Below, piece by piece: positions 36,803-48,500 of a stretch of DNA of 64,000 nt. The notes under the pieces were generated by a model. It worked only from the letters and a program-made list of their open reading frames with translations. It had not been told where the DNA came from and ran no database searches. Position 1 is the first letter of the stretch. Each line of letters begins with the position of its first letter. Origin of the DNA: Dichotomocladium elegans. Its lineage: Eukaryota > Mucoromycota > Mucoromycetes > Mucorales > Lichtheimiaceae. Location: contig JAIXMN010000003.1 in the NCBI GenBank assembly GCA_025716815.1, positions 1,054,001 to 1,118,000 on the forward strand, read 5' to 3'. A program made the translations under genes and the position numbers.

Positions 36803-38383
36803 TTAAGCATCTTGTTCTTCTGGGGCAATCAAGACGGCGCGGTATCGGACAGTGTTATGATGAAGTCGATCGAATGCTTTAGCAATACCACTGGCGTTCT
36901 GATGATAAAGCAAAGCCGGCATGAGCGAATAAGATCAACTACTCACACTACTGCTTGTCATTTACCAATGGATATTCCTCAATCTGGGGCCGAATATTGT
37001 GTCTGGCTGCAAAATCAAGCATTCTTTCATTGATCTGGCGCCCGCCGAGGATTCTTCCTGTCACCTTTTTCTCGTCGAGCAAAAAAGGCAGCACCTTTTG
37101 GAACTTGATCTCATTGGGAGGAATGCCCACCATGCACAGGTTGCCGCCGCTAGAAAAGAGTTTTGTCAAAGTACTGAACGCTTTTCTTTTTCTTTTTTTT
37201 TTTATAAAAAAAAAAGAATGTTCAGGAGCAAAAACCTACGGTGCAAGCAGATCGATGTAGGCGTCGTAGTCCAGGTCAACGCTTGTTGTGTTGAGGATCA
37301 TGTCAAATTTGGCAGCCTTCTCAATGAATTCCGGTGAAAATTCGCGTGAATTCCAGTATTCGTGCGCGCCAAACTTGCGAGCTTCTTGCTCTTTATTCTG
37401 CAGGAGAGAAGGAGTCGTATATACACGCAAAACAGACGATTGGTATTTAACGGGGATGTCGCTTCCAAAAAAAAAATAGTTGCCACTCCAGTGTGTTTAC
37501 GTACCTTGCTTGTTGAAATAGCTACCACATAGCAGCCCCATGCACGCGCGAACTGCAGTCCGAGATGTCCAAGACCACCAATGCCGACAATAGCCACGCG
37601 CGCAGTGGGAGAAATATTGTTCTTGTAAAAGGCAGAAAAGACGGTCGAGCCGGCACACATGAGCGGACCGGCGTACTTTGGGTCCATGCCCTTTGGAATT
37701 TTGTAGACATATCTGGGAGGAGGGGGCAAAGAAGTGGGGACAGTTTTCATCAGTTAGGTATGTCCGCTTTTTCCCTCTCTCTCTCTCTTTCTCTCTACAT
37801 TAGTCTCCACGTTACATACCGGCTATCACGGACAGCGCCGTACGCATACCCATTGCTCATCCCCTCAGGAAACATCGTGCGCTTCCGACAAAGAATATCT
37901 TCGCCAGAGTGACAGAGGAGGCATTCGTTGCACGACGATTGCATGTATGCAAATCTAATCCGTTGTGCTCTTTTAGTAACAGTGCGTCCCTTCGCATTCT
38001 CCCCGTTTTAAGCGTTTGTCGAAAATAGTGCGAGAGCTGCATGCGTGTGTGCGAAGCTATGTACTCACCCGACCAGGTCGCCTACAACCAAGTGGTTGAC
38101 AGCTGAGCCAACAGCCTTGACCTCGCCCACAGGCTCATGGCCGAGAACAAGACCAGGGGTACTTGCATAATTTTGATCGGTGTGACAGACGCCACAGGCC
38201 TTGATCTTGATGAACACCTCGTGGGCCTTCAATGCGTCCACGCTGTGCTGGATCTTCTTGACTATATCCGACTTTCCACTACAATAAAGCGATTTGAAAC
38301 GTTAAGTATGTATCCTTCTTTTTAGGAATTCATTCATACGTTGTGACAAAAGCGTCGATCACAAATCCTTTAGTAGCGGTCAT
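36803..38383 (-). CDS. Zinc-containing alcohol dehydrogenase, Adh6/cinnamyl type
   Basis: A medium-chain dehydrogenase/reductase that interconverts alcohols and aldehydes with NAD(P)H, closest to the NADP-dependent Adh6/Adh7/cinnamyl group. The start (38383) gives [15 protein letters not shown]. Catalytic zinc ligands are in [15 protein letters not shown] and the cysteine of [11 protein letters not shown]. The structural zinc site is [15 protein letters not shown], with the C-x2-C-x2-C-x7-C spacing. The Rossmann motif is [17 protein letters not shown]. The next exons contain [23 protein letters not shown] and [16 protein letters not shown], and the last one ends [17 protein letters not shown]. 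About six introns. Adjacent to catalase in a tail-to-tail arrangement, 317 bp between stops. Natural substrate unknown. Confidence 0.92.
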
Positions 38384-38872
38384 GGTTAGAGGTAGTAAAC
38401 AGGCTGGCGATGTGTTCTTTATAAAAAGAAAAAAAAATCCATTTCTTAAAGACCTACTGAGGCATATCATATTTATATACCTTTAAGTTATGAAATCAAG
38501 ATTTCCCTATGCTGATCACCGTCAAGCCTGATGGTGGGTTTCTTAAAGAACGTTTGGCGTCCTCGCGCAACCAGCATGGTTACACTTGGCTCGAAATGGC
38601 CATGAGCATCCATATTCATTTCCTCCTTTTGGATGGGGGGTGGGCAAGCCTGAAAGCAAAAAAATCGCAACTGTGCCACATAAACAGGTTCGAGGAGACG
38701 GATATTAACGATTATTTTATGTAATATGCTGAACTTCTGGTTTGGGACAGCCAAGCTAGCTCCCCTTCCCAGGCATATGATGCACACGCCATATATTCCA
38801 GCTATTCTTTTTTGGCTCAATATCGCTCCTAACTCGTCCTTGTATCGACGTGACCAGTTTAGTTAACGGTGA
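38384..38872. other. Intergenic region, no gene seen
   Basis: Lies between the start of the dehydrogenase and the stop of DCP2, both on the minus strand. The frame at 38488-38820 (minus) has no family and overlaps another in the opposite strand. Expected to carry the dehydrogenase promoter and the DCP2 3' UTR. Confidence 0.5.
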
Positions 38873-40557
38873 TCAAGGCGCCATAGACGCATGTGCTGCC
38901 TGGTAACCAGATCCTCCGTTCTTCAACAAATCGAGAAGCGTGTGACTTTGCCGCACTGCAACTGGCTCAGGCGTGGGTGCAAGCATCGCTTCATCCGCAG
39001 AAGACGATGATGTGCGGGCCGGAGGCTGTGCAGCTTGTAGTAAAGCAAGTATGTCTACAGTATTCTGGGAAGCAGGAGATGCAGACACATTCGACGGTTC
39101 TTTTCGCCTTTTCTCGGCTACCGGCTCCAGGTGGTTCACGATTTCACGTCCACTGCTGTTCATGTCTGGGCTGCTGCTGCTTACAGCATGGAGAGGCAGC
39201 CCATGCTGTGTAATTCCTAAAATAGACTTGAGTGCATTTGTAGACTCTGGCTCCTGTTTAGGATCGCTTGTGCTGAACGGCAATGATTTTGGGCCAGCTG
39301 CCTCCGAGCTTTCCTTGGGTGGGGACGGTGGAGCAAGCGTGGACGATATCGACTTTTCGGGCTGCGGCGTCTTCGCGGCTTTCTGAGTTTTGCGGTTCCC
39401 GTTGGTCTTGTTCTTCCCGTTGCCTGCCTTGCCGCCTTTTGCTGTTCGCATTTCTTTTCTCAGAGTAGGAATAATTGTCTTGAGTTTACTGGATGGATTG
39501 GTCGACTAATGAGAACCTCATTCTTCCCCTCCTTTTGAAAATAAGTCTCAACGATACACACCCAATGAACGGAACCACCATATAGAACCGCCCAACAGGT
39601 CGCATATTTGGCTGCATACCCGGGAGCTCATCCAACTTAAACCACTCAATTTGCTGAAAATATTGTTTGCGTCAAAGATAGTTCCACAACTACCATCGCA
39701 CTGACCAAGACATACACTGATTTCTTTCCTTGTTTGCGTCTGGAAATCCGTATTTTCTGGAACACCGTGTACGACATATAATCGGATCGACTGATCGTGT
39801 ATCGTCTTCTCCAGGTAGATGTTACTAATTAAAGGCGAGATATCATATCCTGTCTCTTCGAGAACCTGGAATTCCACATAGCACACGTTGGATCTGGTTT
39901 GAGCTGACTCGAAATCAAGGCTATAGACAAGAGGAAGTGTTCATTTACCTCTCGGATCGCGCAATCGTTGAACTTTTCATTCTCATTTATCTTTCCTCGA
40001 GGGAAGCTCCAGCCGGATTTTGAGCTCCATCCCTTGACCAGGAGGCATTTGTCGAGATTCTCATTTAGAATAATGGCGCCGCATACTGGAATTCGAAACC
40101 GATACTGCATAAAGTCAGAATAGGTTTTTTCGTGCTGATGTGCCCATTGCTTCAGAAGTGGACAATGCTTGAAGAGTACGTCAATAACAAAAAAAAATAG
40201 TTAAGGGTTGAGCAAAAGATATAGCAATCTGTGCTGCCACTGAGACAGCAAACACGAATTAGAAAAAAAGGATATTTTTCTCAGAGAAAGTTTTCAGTTG
40301 AAATGACGGTAAATTGGGCTGCAAGAGACGGACAAAATCTTCGTAGAACCAGTGAGCCTGCTCAACTTGGAAACAGATGCGTTGTACAGATTGGAGCTCA
40401 ACTTCAGGAATGTTGATGATAAAACGACTAGTGGACTCTGGCGTTAGTTGAACGTTCTCTTAATGGGCCGTATACAGATAACAGTTACGTTGATAAATCG
40501 TCTAAAATTTCCTCAAACGAGGCTGTAGCTAATACATTCGATTGCATTCTTGCAGTC
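38873..40557 (-). CDS. DCP2: mRNA-decapping enzyme DCP2
   Basis: The catalytic subunit that removes the m7G cap from mRNAs in cytoplasmic decay (P-bodies). The start at 40557 opens a short first exon (MQSNVLATASFEEILDDLS). After an intron comes the N-terminal regulatory domain: RFIINIPEVELQSVQRICF, then QAHWFYEDFVR, LPSFQLKTFSEK and LLKQWAHQHEKTYSDFMQYR. The Nudix domain starts RFRIPVCGAIILNE. Its Nudix box is GKINENEKFNDCAIREV joined across an intron to LEETGYD, so the GX5EX7REUXEEXGU glutamates are all present. The tail (38873-39451) is disordered, Ser/Pro-rich, with short leucine motifs (DILALLQ, LLDLLKNGG) like those that recruit Edc3/Pat1 partners in yeast. Its start is 259 bp from the divergent release-factor gene. 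Confidence 0.94.
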
Positions 40558-40816
40558 AGAAGGTTTGGTGCGCGGAGGGTGGACGATGGGGTGGATGGAA
40601 TGAGGTGTTAGGGGGCGGGGGAAATAGTGTGGTATAATGTTGAAATATAAAGCTGAGAGGAACAGTTCTCTAGTCAGCTATTGCCACAATCGCCTATTTC
40701 ATGCCGTGACTGCAGCAGCAGCAACAGCAGCAGCAGCACACACATTTTTAATGACAGTAACTCAACTGCCCTAGCGGCTCCTTCTACATAACCTTCTTCT
40801 GGCCCCAAAGGTTTCC
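40558..40816. promoter_or_regulatory. Shared divergent promoter of DCP2 and MRF1
   Basis: A 259-bp gap between two divergent ATGs; it must contain both core promoters and leaders. It holds a GA/GGGCGGGG-rich patch (40575-40622) and a CAG trinucleotide run. The assignment follows from layout, not from mapped start sites. Confidence 0.5.
40711..40738. repeat. CAG trinucleotide run
   Basis: Eight CAG/CAA-type triplets in the divergent promoter, about 80 bp before the release-factor ATG; probably in its 5' leader. Confidence 0.75.
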
Positions 40817-42419
40817 ATGTTTCTCGCTGCGATTCGCCCATTTGCATGCCGAGCAGCTGCTTGTTATTCAACGAAGGGTAACTGCATCGTAATTTCTCTG
40901 TATATGCTCTTGTTGGGAGCCTCTCCTAGTCGGTACTAAAAATAGAAGGGTGGTGATATATTTCTTTTGTTGACAGCTTCATTGCTACCCTCGACGAAAA
41001 TCACCGGAAACCTCGAGAAACGCCTCACGCAGCTTGTAGAGCGTCACGATTCGCTCCTCTCGAAACTTAATGATACATCACTAGCGTCCAAAGAACTCAC
41101 TAATGTGTCAAAGGAATTGGCTGGTCTGTCAGCGGTGAAGTCGCTCTACGTTGATTGGGAAAAGAATGCAAGCGATCTTGCGCAGCTTGGCGATCTTTTG
41201 GCGGCGACCCAGCAACCAGACGAGGAATTGCTCGAACTGGCAAAAGAAGAATACGGAGAGATCATTGAGCGGCTAGGCGGCATCGAGCGCGATCTGATCA
41301 AGGAACTCGTTCCAAAAGACGCTGCTGATGAGGCAAGTGCTATCCTTGAAATACGTGCAGGTGCAGGAGGGGACGAGGCGGCCTTGTTCACGTCCGATAT
41401 GGCGAGGATGTATGAGCGATTCTCACAGCTGCAGCGGTGGAAGTGGGAGGTCCTGGCAAAATCCGAGGATCCCGGCTTGAAGGGATATAAGGTAAGAAAA
41501 GAAGACCTCATTAGCCAGCCAGCCAGCCAGCCAGGCTGAGGCGAAGAACTCATTCGTTATTTTTGTGAAATAAGGATATCATGGTCAACATCAGTGGAAA
41601 GGATGTGTTTGGCATTCTTAAATACGAGTCTGGAGTCCATCGGTATGTGGAGAACAATGCCATCGCGAAATCGAAGAGGCTTGGATACTAGTAATGTGGG
41701 AACATAGTGTGCAGCGAGTTCCGGCAACGGAATCGCAAGGTCGTATCCATACGTCCACTGTAACCGTTGCGATTTTACCACAACCAACAGAAGTGAGGAT
41801 GTAGAAAGGAAACAGACAAGCGACAGAAAGCAGGGTATTCATGCGCCTTGCTGTATAGGTGGATGTGCAAATTCGGGACTCCGACCTTCGAATAGACGTC
41901 TATAGAGCATCGGGTGCAGGCGGGCAACACGTAAACACGACTGACAGCGCTGTTCGTATCACCCACATTCCAACTGGCTTGGTTGTGGCCATGCAAGACG
42001 AACGCTCTCAGCACAAGGTATGCCGCGCAGATGTGTTTCAGTGCGTTATTGTCCGAGGTTAACGCAGGCGTTTCAATTAGAACAAGGCCAAAGCGCTCAA
42101 GGTGCTACGGGCAAAAGTCTATGAGATGGAGCGTGAGAAAACGGACAGAGCCAGACGCGATTCGCGCAACAAACAGATCGGCAGCGGTGACCGGTCCGAG
42201 AAAATTCGAACTTACAATTATCCTCAGGTGAGCAAAGTACAGGGGGAAGATGGGATCACGCGACTATTTTCATAACACCTCATGGCGTAGAACCGCGTGA
42301 CGGACCATCGCATCAACCTGACTCTTTACGAGTTGGAGCCTATCATGGCAGGAGAGGGCCTCATGAGAGTGATTGAGCCGCTTCGCGAGCATCATTTATA
42401 CGAAAGCTTAGAAGATTAA
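40817..42419 (+). CDS. MRF1: Mitochondrial peptide chain release factor 1
   Basis: A class I release factor that reads UAA/UAG in mitochondria and releases the finished peptide. The start at 40817 gives [20 protein letters not shown], a basic, acid-free presequence of mitochondrial type. The following exon starts near the conserved [15 protein letters not shown] helix. Then come [16 protein letters not shown] (the RAGxGG motif of domain 2), [39 protein letters not shown] and the peptidyl-transferase motif [20 protein letters not shown] with GGQ intact. The end is [17 protein letters not shown]. Exons join at LKGYK/DIM, SGVHR/VQR, PTE/VDV, SQHK/NKAK and YPQ/NRVT. The stop is TAA at 42417-42419. 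It is more like RF1 than like the shorter ICT1-type factors because the codon-recognition domain is present. Confidence 0.95.
41513..41534. repeat. (AGCC)n tandem repeat in an MRF1 intron
   Basis: Five AGCC units directly after the donor site of an MRF1 intron, between the exons ending LKGYK and beginning DIM. Confidence 0.8.
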
Positions 42420-42486
42420 AAAAGAAAATTATCAGATGGGGGGTTGTGTAACGACACTGCGGATCCATCAAAACTCGCTCGTCCGC

Positions 42487-45228
42487 ATGGGGGGGGGTTG
42501 TTGCAAACCATTTCTTTCACGCCCGTGCTCTCTGCAAAGCACAATTTCCAACCTTCCAATCTGCCAACTACACCAACAATTAGTTTAGACAACGATCCCA
42601 GGAACTACCCTGAGGACGAAGGCTTTGCATCATCGTCATCATTAGAAGCGGATTCCACAGCTGAGATTGTTAGACGGAAACGAGCACAGAAGCAATCGAA
42701 GCGAGGAATTCCTCCAACGCCCATTCAGCCAGCCATGGCACCCGAAAAGCCATATTATGACAACCTCGTGACTGCCGCACCGCTGGAACGGATATTGTGG
42801 CTCGCCTCGTTCGGTTGGGCTGTCTACAAGGCAGACGATCTTATCTTCTCAAGAGGCGTGCTTTCATGTTCGTATGGGACAATTCTTCTTTGGATCAGCC
42901 GGTTGACTGATACCATCTCCCACATAGGCTGGATCGGACTCTTGTTATTGGGAGCGGCGGCACCTTATGCCATCCATGGGCTGTACAACCCATCGACGAC
43001 AGACCCGAAGCTTAAATTGGACAGGGTATCGTCTGGCACGTCATCTGAGGATTTCATCCCCGGATCAGACTTACCAGCCTCACCTAGCCTGAAGCAAGCT
43101 TCGCGGAAGCAGAGGCACCAGCATCCGCTGAACCGCATGGTGGGGGTTGGTCTTTTTGGCGCAAGTCGGAATTCGCTCAGGTGAATTTTTTTTTTGGGGG
43201 GGGGTTGAGACGATAAAAAAGCACATGTCAGCTGAATTAAATATCATGCAGAGGCGATGCAGATGATGGTATACTTTGTGGAACATTGCTCCTACCCATG
43301 GTGGGCATTGCCAAAATCACAGACATTGCAAAAACAGAGATGGACCAAGCTCATTTTGGTACGTAGCAAAAGAGGTATCTACGATATAGTTGATTATATC
43401 TGTCTGCGTTTTTCAGCTAGGGTCCATGCTGTCCTGGAACTCACCTTCCTCACAGCGTTTCTCTTCCTCGTACTTATCGCGGCAAATGCGCTCCTGCAGC
43501 CTCTGAGACGCAGTTTGCGCAAGCGCAGCTTTTTCTTCCTGAGTCTGATGGTGTCTGCCTTATTCACTTTTGTAATGACTCAAATTCTGCCATTGACTCC
43601 CTTTCTACGGGAGGTGCCGAACATTGTGACTATGGGTGCTGTCTTGGCATTTCAATGGTCATTGTACATCTGTGTCGTAGCGCTTAAACGATCGTTCACT
43701 CTCGGGGAGATGTGCGTCTTGTCGCAGGCAATCGCCGTTTTAGTATTTGGATCGCTCTGTATGGTAAAGCAACGCATTGTGTTTCTATTCGGGAAGCGCG
43801 TGAAGCTGAAGCGTTTTTGCAGATACTGCGTCGAGAGATGCCGGAATACTTTAATATGTCAGCCGTGGACGCAGTTACTGTGTTACTATATGGCTTGATT
43901 TTGGGAATCATCATGATCGGCGGGTTAACGTACCCGCAGCTTCGACGGTCGAGACACCTGGCACAAAAACCTTATTGGCGCTCAAGTCATTCAGGGCCGA
44001 CGCTGTCGACCATCCAAAACAAGCGCATTATTATTGCGCTCATGGTCTATGCCTTAACCGCGACAACTATCCTTTTTATCATCTCCCCCGTATGCAAGAG
44101 AAGCATGGGCGAAGATCCGTTTATATGGTATGGTATAGGCCGAGTAATGTAGTATGCAGTCATCCGTATTCATACATCACATGTCAGGACCCTATCCTTT
44201 GTTTTCACATCACCGTCTCGACTGCTGCTCTGCGTGTACTGGACGCTCACGATTGCTGCCACCGTGATCATATGGGTACTCGTTCTTGATTTCAGTTCCG
44301 CGGATGCACAACAGCAATCGGTTTTTAATGAGGTACAGGGCAAGGAACTCACGAGCACGTTGAACAAGAAGCGAAAGGTGTTCCACATTCTGTCGGTGGT
44401 GATGTTTGTTCCGGGGGTATTGCTTGAACTCCCGTTCCTGCAGCTTGCATTTGGTGTTGCCTTAGTAGTTTTCATCTACCTCGAGTATCTCCGTTACTTT
44501 GCGATTTGGCCCTATGGAAAGAACATCCACATGTTCTTGACCGAGTTCATTGACAACCGTGATCTTGGTCCTGTTATATTGAGCCATATCTATTTGCTGC
44601 TCGGATGTGCAGGTCCGGTCTGGATTGAAAGGTAAACAGGAAACGAGCGGCGGGTTCTTGTTCGACATACGCTGGCGACGGGAGGAGTGTTTAATTTCTC
44701 TTGGTTTGCATGTTCCGAAAAAAAACACTAGTTCGCATCTTTTGGCGACCATGTCGGGTATTTTGGCCCTGGGTTTCGGTGATACTGCGGTAAGTTTGCT
44801 TTAGATGAAATAGCTAGTTTGGCCTAGGTTTGACCCGGATAATACACGACTCTAGGCCTCCATTGTGGGCAAGCGGTATGGTCGGATACGTTGGCCAGGG
44901 ACGAAGAAGACCGTGGAGGGCACTGTAGCATTTGTGATCTCGGTGTTCGCAAGTGCGATGGTCATCATGTACGGAGCGGCCTTTTTGCTGGGCATCAAGG
45001 ATGGCGCTCAGTTCGTTGCTTCCAGTTCCCTGGGCAGCTGGGTTTCCATCCTCAGTGCAATCACACTAACAGGTAAGCGAGTCAATTAATGCGCACCGTA
45101 GCCTCGTTTATTATTATTAACAGCAAAAACCATAATCTCAAGGTCTTCTCGAAGCACTGTCGTCGCAAAACGACAATATTATAATACCTTTGTACATATA
45201 TTCTATGATCTTGCTTATTAACCAATAG
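42487..45228 (+). CDS. SEC59: Dolichol kinase (Sec59-like)
   Basis: A multi-pass ER membrane enzyme that phosphorylates dolichol with CTP, supplying the lipid carrier for N-glycosylation, GPI anchors and O-mannosylation. The N-terminal part is a polar region (DPRNYPEDEGFASSSSLEAD, basic RRKRAQKQSKRG), followed by many hydrophobic helices (FLTAFLFLVLIAANALL, VLLYGLILGIIMIGGL, VYALTATTILFII). The C-terminal catalytic region has KKRKVFHILSVVMFVPG, LEYLRYFAIWPYG and FGDTAASIVGKRYGRIRWPG with GTKKTVEGT. These are the conserved CTP-binding blocks of dolichol and phytol kinases. The last exon encodes LLEALSSQNDNIIIPLY, ending at TAG 45228. The open frame has no in-phase ATG before about 42734. An ATG at 42487 precedes a run of G and is out of phase by a small indel, so the true start is unresolved. 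Confidence 0.88.
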
Positions 45229-45395
45229 AAAAGGAAAATAGCAAAGCCTTGTCCTGAGAAGCATCTCTATCAAAGAGATGGATTTAATCAGTGGACGACA
45301 AATAATAAATAAATGGATCCTAACGGACTGTTTCCATCATGTTGATCGAAGGGGAGAGTAGGTAAAAGGAGAAGAAAAAAAAATGTACATAGAAA

Positions 45396-45429
45396 TATTA
45401 TATATCGATATATATATATATATATATAT
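45396..45429. repeat. (TA)n microsatellite
   Basis: A TA run in the 278-bp gap between the stops of dolichol kinase (plus) and the hybrid histidine kinase (minus). Confidence 0.85.
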
Positions 45430-45506
45430 CTAAGAAGATAGGGTTATGTATGCGTAAATACAATGGAACTTTTTCTTCTTTTTCTTTGATTCGATCTGAG
45501 CAAAGG

Positions 45507-48500
45507 CTACGGGGAGGGTGAAAAAGAAGAAGAGGTAGTGGAGGAGATGGACGGGTAGAGGACGCGGAGAGTGGCGGCCAGGTCTTTTGGAATCAGAGGT
45601 TTTGTGAGGTAGCCATCCATACCGGCCTCGACGCACATGTCGCGTGCCGTTCTCTGGACATCGGCCGTCAAGGCAATGATGGGCAGATGGCGTACATCGT
45701 GCTCAGCCTCCAGACGGCGGATTCTGCGGGTGGCTTCGATACCATCGCACTTTGGCATGTGATGGTCGAAAAAGCCAACGACAAAATAGTCCTTTGGCCG
45801 CTGCTGCCAAAGCTCGACCGCCTCCTGGCCATTGTTCGCGCTCTCGACAACGAAGCCCATCTTCTCGAGCTGCTTCTTGAGAAGTTTCTGCGCTACCATA
45901 TTGTCCTCGGCAATCAAGACAAGCTTGCCTCTAAACCACGATAGTTCTGCCTCGCTAAAGTAATCGACCATCTTTGTCGAGCTACTTGACTGATGATACC
46001 GCCGGACATTGGCTATCGGTCCTGCTGTGCCTGATTTCGTCTGCGATGGCGAAGCCGGAGGCGCTATGGCATTGCTCTCTTGAGGCAAAAGTGGGTTCGA
46101 TAGCGAAAGAAGGGATGGAAGCGGGGTTACGGATTTGAGATCAGGTGGTGATGTCGGCACACCCAGGTGGCGAGGCTGCTGGCTCAGCACATGCTCGAGG
46201 ACACTGAGAAGCTTGAGACGGCGCGCAGGCTTGGCCATCTTGACAATCCGACCTCGTCGGTCAGATGCCGAGTTCGTCGCCTCTGCCGCCACTTTATGCC
46301 CTTCAGTCGCAGGTGTGTACAGCAAAATAATATGGAGATCGCACTCGGGATCGTCGTCGACGCTTTGCAGCTGCTGGGCGATGTAGTTGCTAGGAATGGG
46401 AGGTATGTCTAAAAGGAGGATATCATGTCGCTCCTGAAGTGCTTGAGCGATTGCATGCTGGAAATCCGTTGTGGTGCGGTTGACATGGAGATCAGACAGG
46501 AGCGAGTTGAGCATGTTAGCGGTTGCATCCTGGGGCGTCGCCATTAGAATGCTGGAATTCTGTAGCGCCGCACTCGGGGTCGGACGGACATCTTCGACGA
46601 CAGCAGGGTGAACGCGCTTCATGACGATAGAGAACCAGAAATTGGACCCTTTGTTCGGTTCAGAAATGACACCGACCTTGCCCATCATCAGGTGAACAAG
46701 CTGCAGGCAGATGGAGAGGCCAAGCCCAGTACCACCGTACATGCGCGTTGTACTGCCATCCACTTGAGAAAATGGCTCAAAGAGATTCTGCTGCTGTTCA
46801 GGTTCAATCCCAATACCGGTGTCGATCACCTCAAATTTGAGTCGCACATGGTCGTCCTCCACCTCTTCATCAAGGCCACACTTGATAACCACACCGCCCT
46901 CGTGGGTAAACTTGATAGCATTCCCGACGAGGTTCGTCAAAATCTGTCGAAGACGCGACGAATCGCCGAGCACCGTCTCCGGCACTTTGGAGTCGACAAT
47001 GTACGCCAGTTCCAGACCTTTGCGTGCAGCCAAGGAACTGAGGATCTCAAAAGTGTCCGCAATCATTTCTTCCACATTCAACGGGCCCAAATCTGGGACC
47101 ACTTTACCCGCCTCGAGCTTCGAAAAATTCAGGAGATCGTCTAACAAAGACATTGGAATGAATACCCGGGCTCGAATACCGTACAGCGGACTTACCTATA
47201 ATTTTCAGCAGCATTTCACAGCTTTCTTTTGCAGTATGGACAATGTCTGCTTGCTCCGCGTCGAGCTCTGTTTCGGAGAGCAAGGAAATCATGCCGTAAA
47301 ACCCGGAGAACGGTGTCCGGAGTTCGTGAGACATGTTTGCCAAAAAGTCGGCCTTGAGCTTCATTGCCTTGAGTGCAGCTTCCTTGCTCTTCCGGGCCTC
47401 CTCCAAGGCGGCTTTCTGGCTCTCGATCATCTTGAAATTGGTATAGGTCACCTTTTGGATGCTCTTGAACAGCAGCGCGTTGGTCACCGAGATACCGATT
47501 TGCTGGGACAACAATCGCAGGACCACTTCGTGCCGAGCAGTCAGGGAACCCACCCCGCCTTCAATGTATATGCAGCCGACAATAGCGGTCTTGTGAGTGA
47601 TGGGTACACAGATGACGGACTTAACAAAGTCGGTGAGGTCAGAAAAGCGGGGATCTTCGTGCATATCGGGAATCATCAGCGATTCTTGCGTGTGGATAGC
47701 ATAACGTGCGACGCGGCTCACGATCGAGGAACTGTCCTCGGACAAGCGAATCGGCGACTTTAGAATCTCGCATCCCTCAGCCTGTGAGCCACGCGCCATG
47801 ATCATGAAAGACGTGTTCTCCTTGATAATGATCACACCCGAATCTGCTCCTGAGTTCTCCAGAATGATCCCCAACATCTGCTCCATCAGTAACTCGAAAT
47901 TCATTTCGCTCGATATCACCTGAGAGCTTTTCAGGATGGATGCCAGATCCACCACGTCCAGCGCCAGCAGCGTTTCCTCAGGTGTTGCTTGTGCTGTGTT
48001 TGACATGTCGACCATGTAAGGCTCCGAAAGACTGATGTCGCCAAACGAGTCTCTCCGAGGACTGACGACATGGGTATCTGTCTGTACGGCCGTAGTGCAG
48101 GTCGGGATATCTTCTTCCGCGCTCTCAGCAGGGTGCGTCTTTTTGAGCTGACTCACTTTGCCATAATATCCTTGGTGCTGGTAGCGTGCTATTGCTTCGT
48201 CGATCAAGAGTATCCCGACGTGATGGATACCGTTCCGGATATAGTATTCGCCTGCAAACTCATACATGATCGCCGTCTCGAGTCCCCATTTATTTCGCTT
48301 GGCTTGGTCTATCGCACGATTGTACAGTTTTTCAGCCGCACCCCGGTCGCCCTTGAGCGAAGCCAGCTCGGCATCGATGAGAGACACAAACATTTCCAAA
48401 TTCGCGGGTCTATAGCACACGGGAGTCAGTGATCCGCAACAGTCAAGGGAAGGATGACGATACCTACGAATGCTGTGCCCAGTCATGAAGCGTATTCCTG

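Noticed and set aside
41146..41553. Minus-strand frame of 135 codons in the release-factor gene
   Set aside because: Directly antisense to the conserved RF1 domain; serine-rich as expected for the complement of Glu/Ala/Leu codons.
46819..47763. Long plus-strand open frame (314 codons) antisense to the histidine kinase
   Set aside because: The minus strand encodes unmistakable HATPase, HisKA and GAF motifs over the same bases; the antisense frame has no domain and its openness follows from codon bias.
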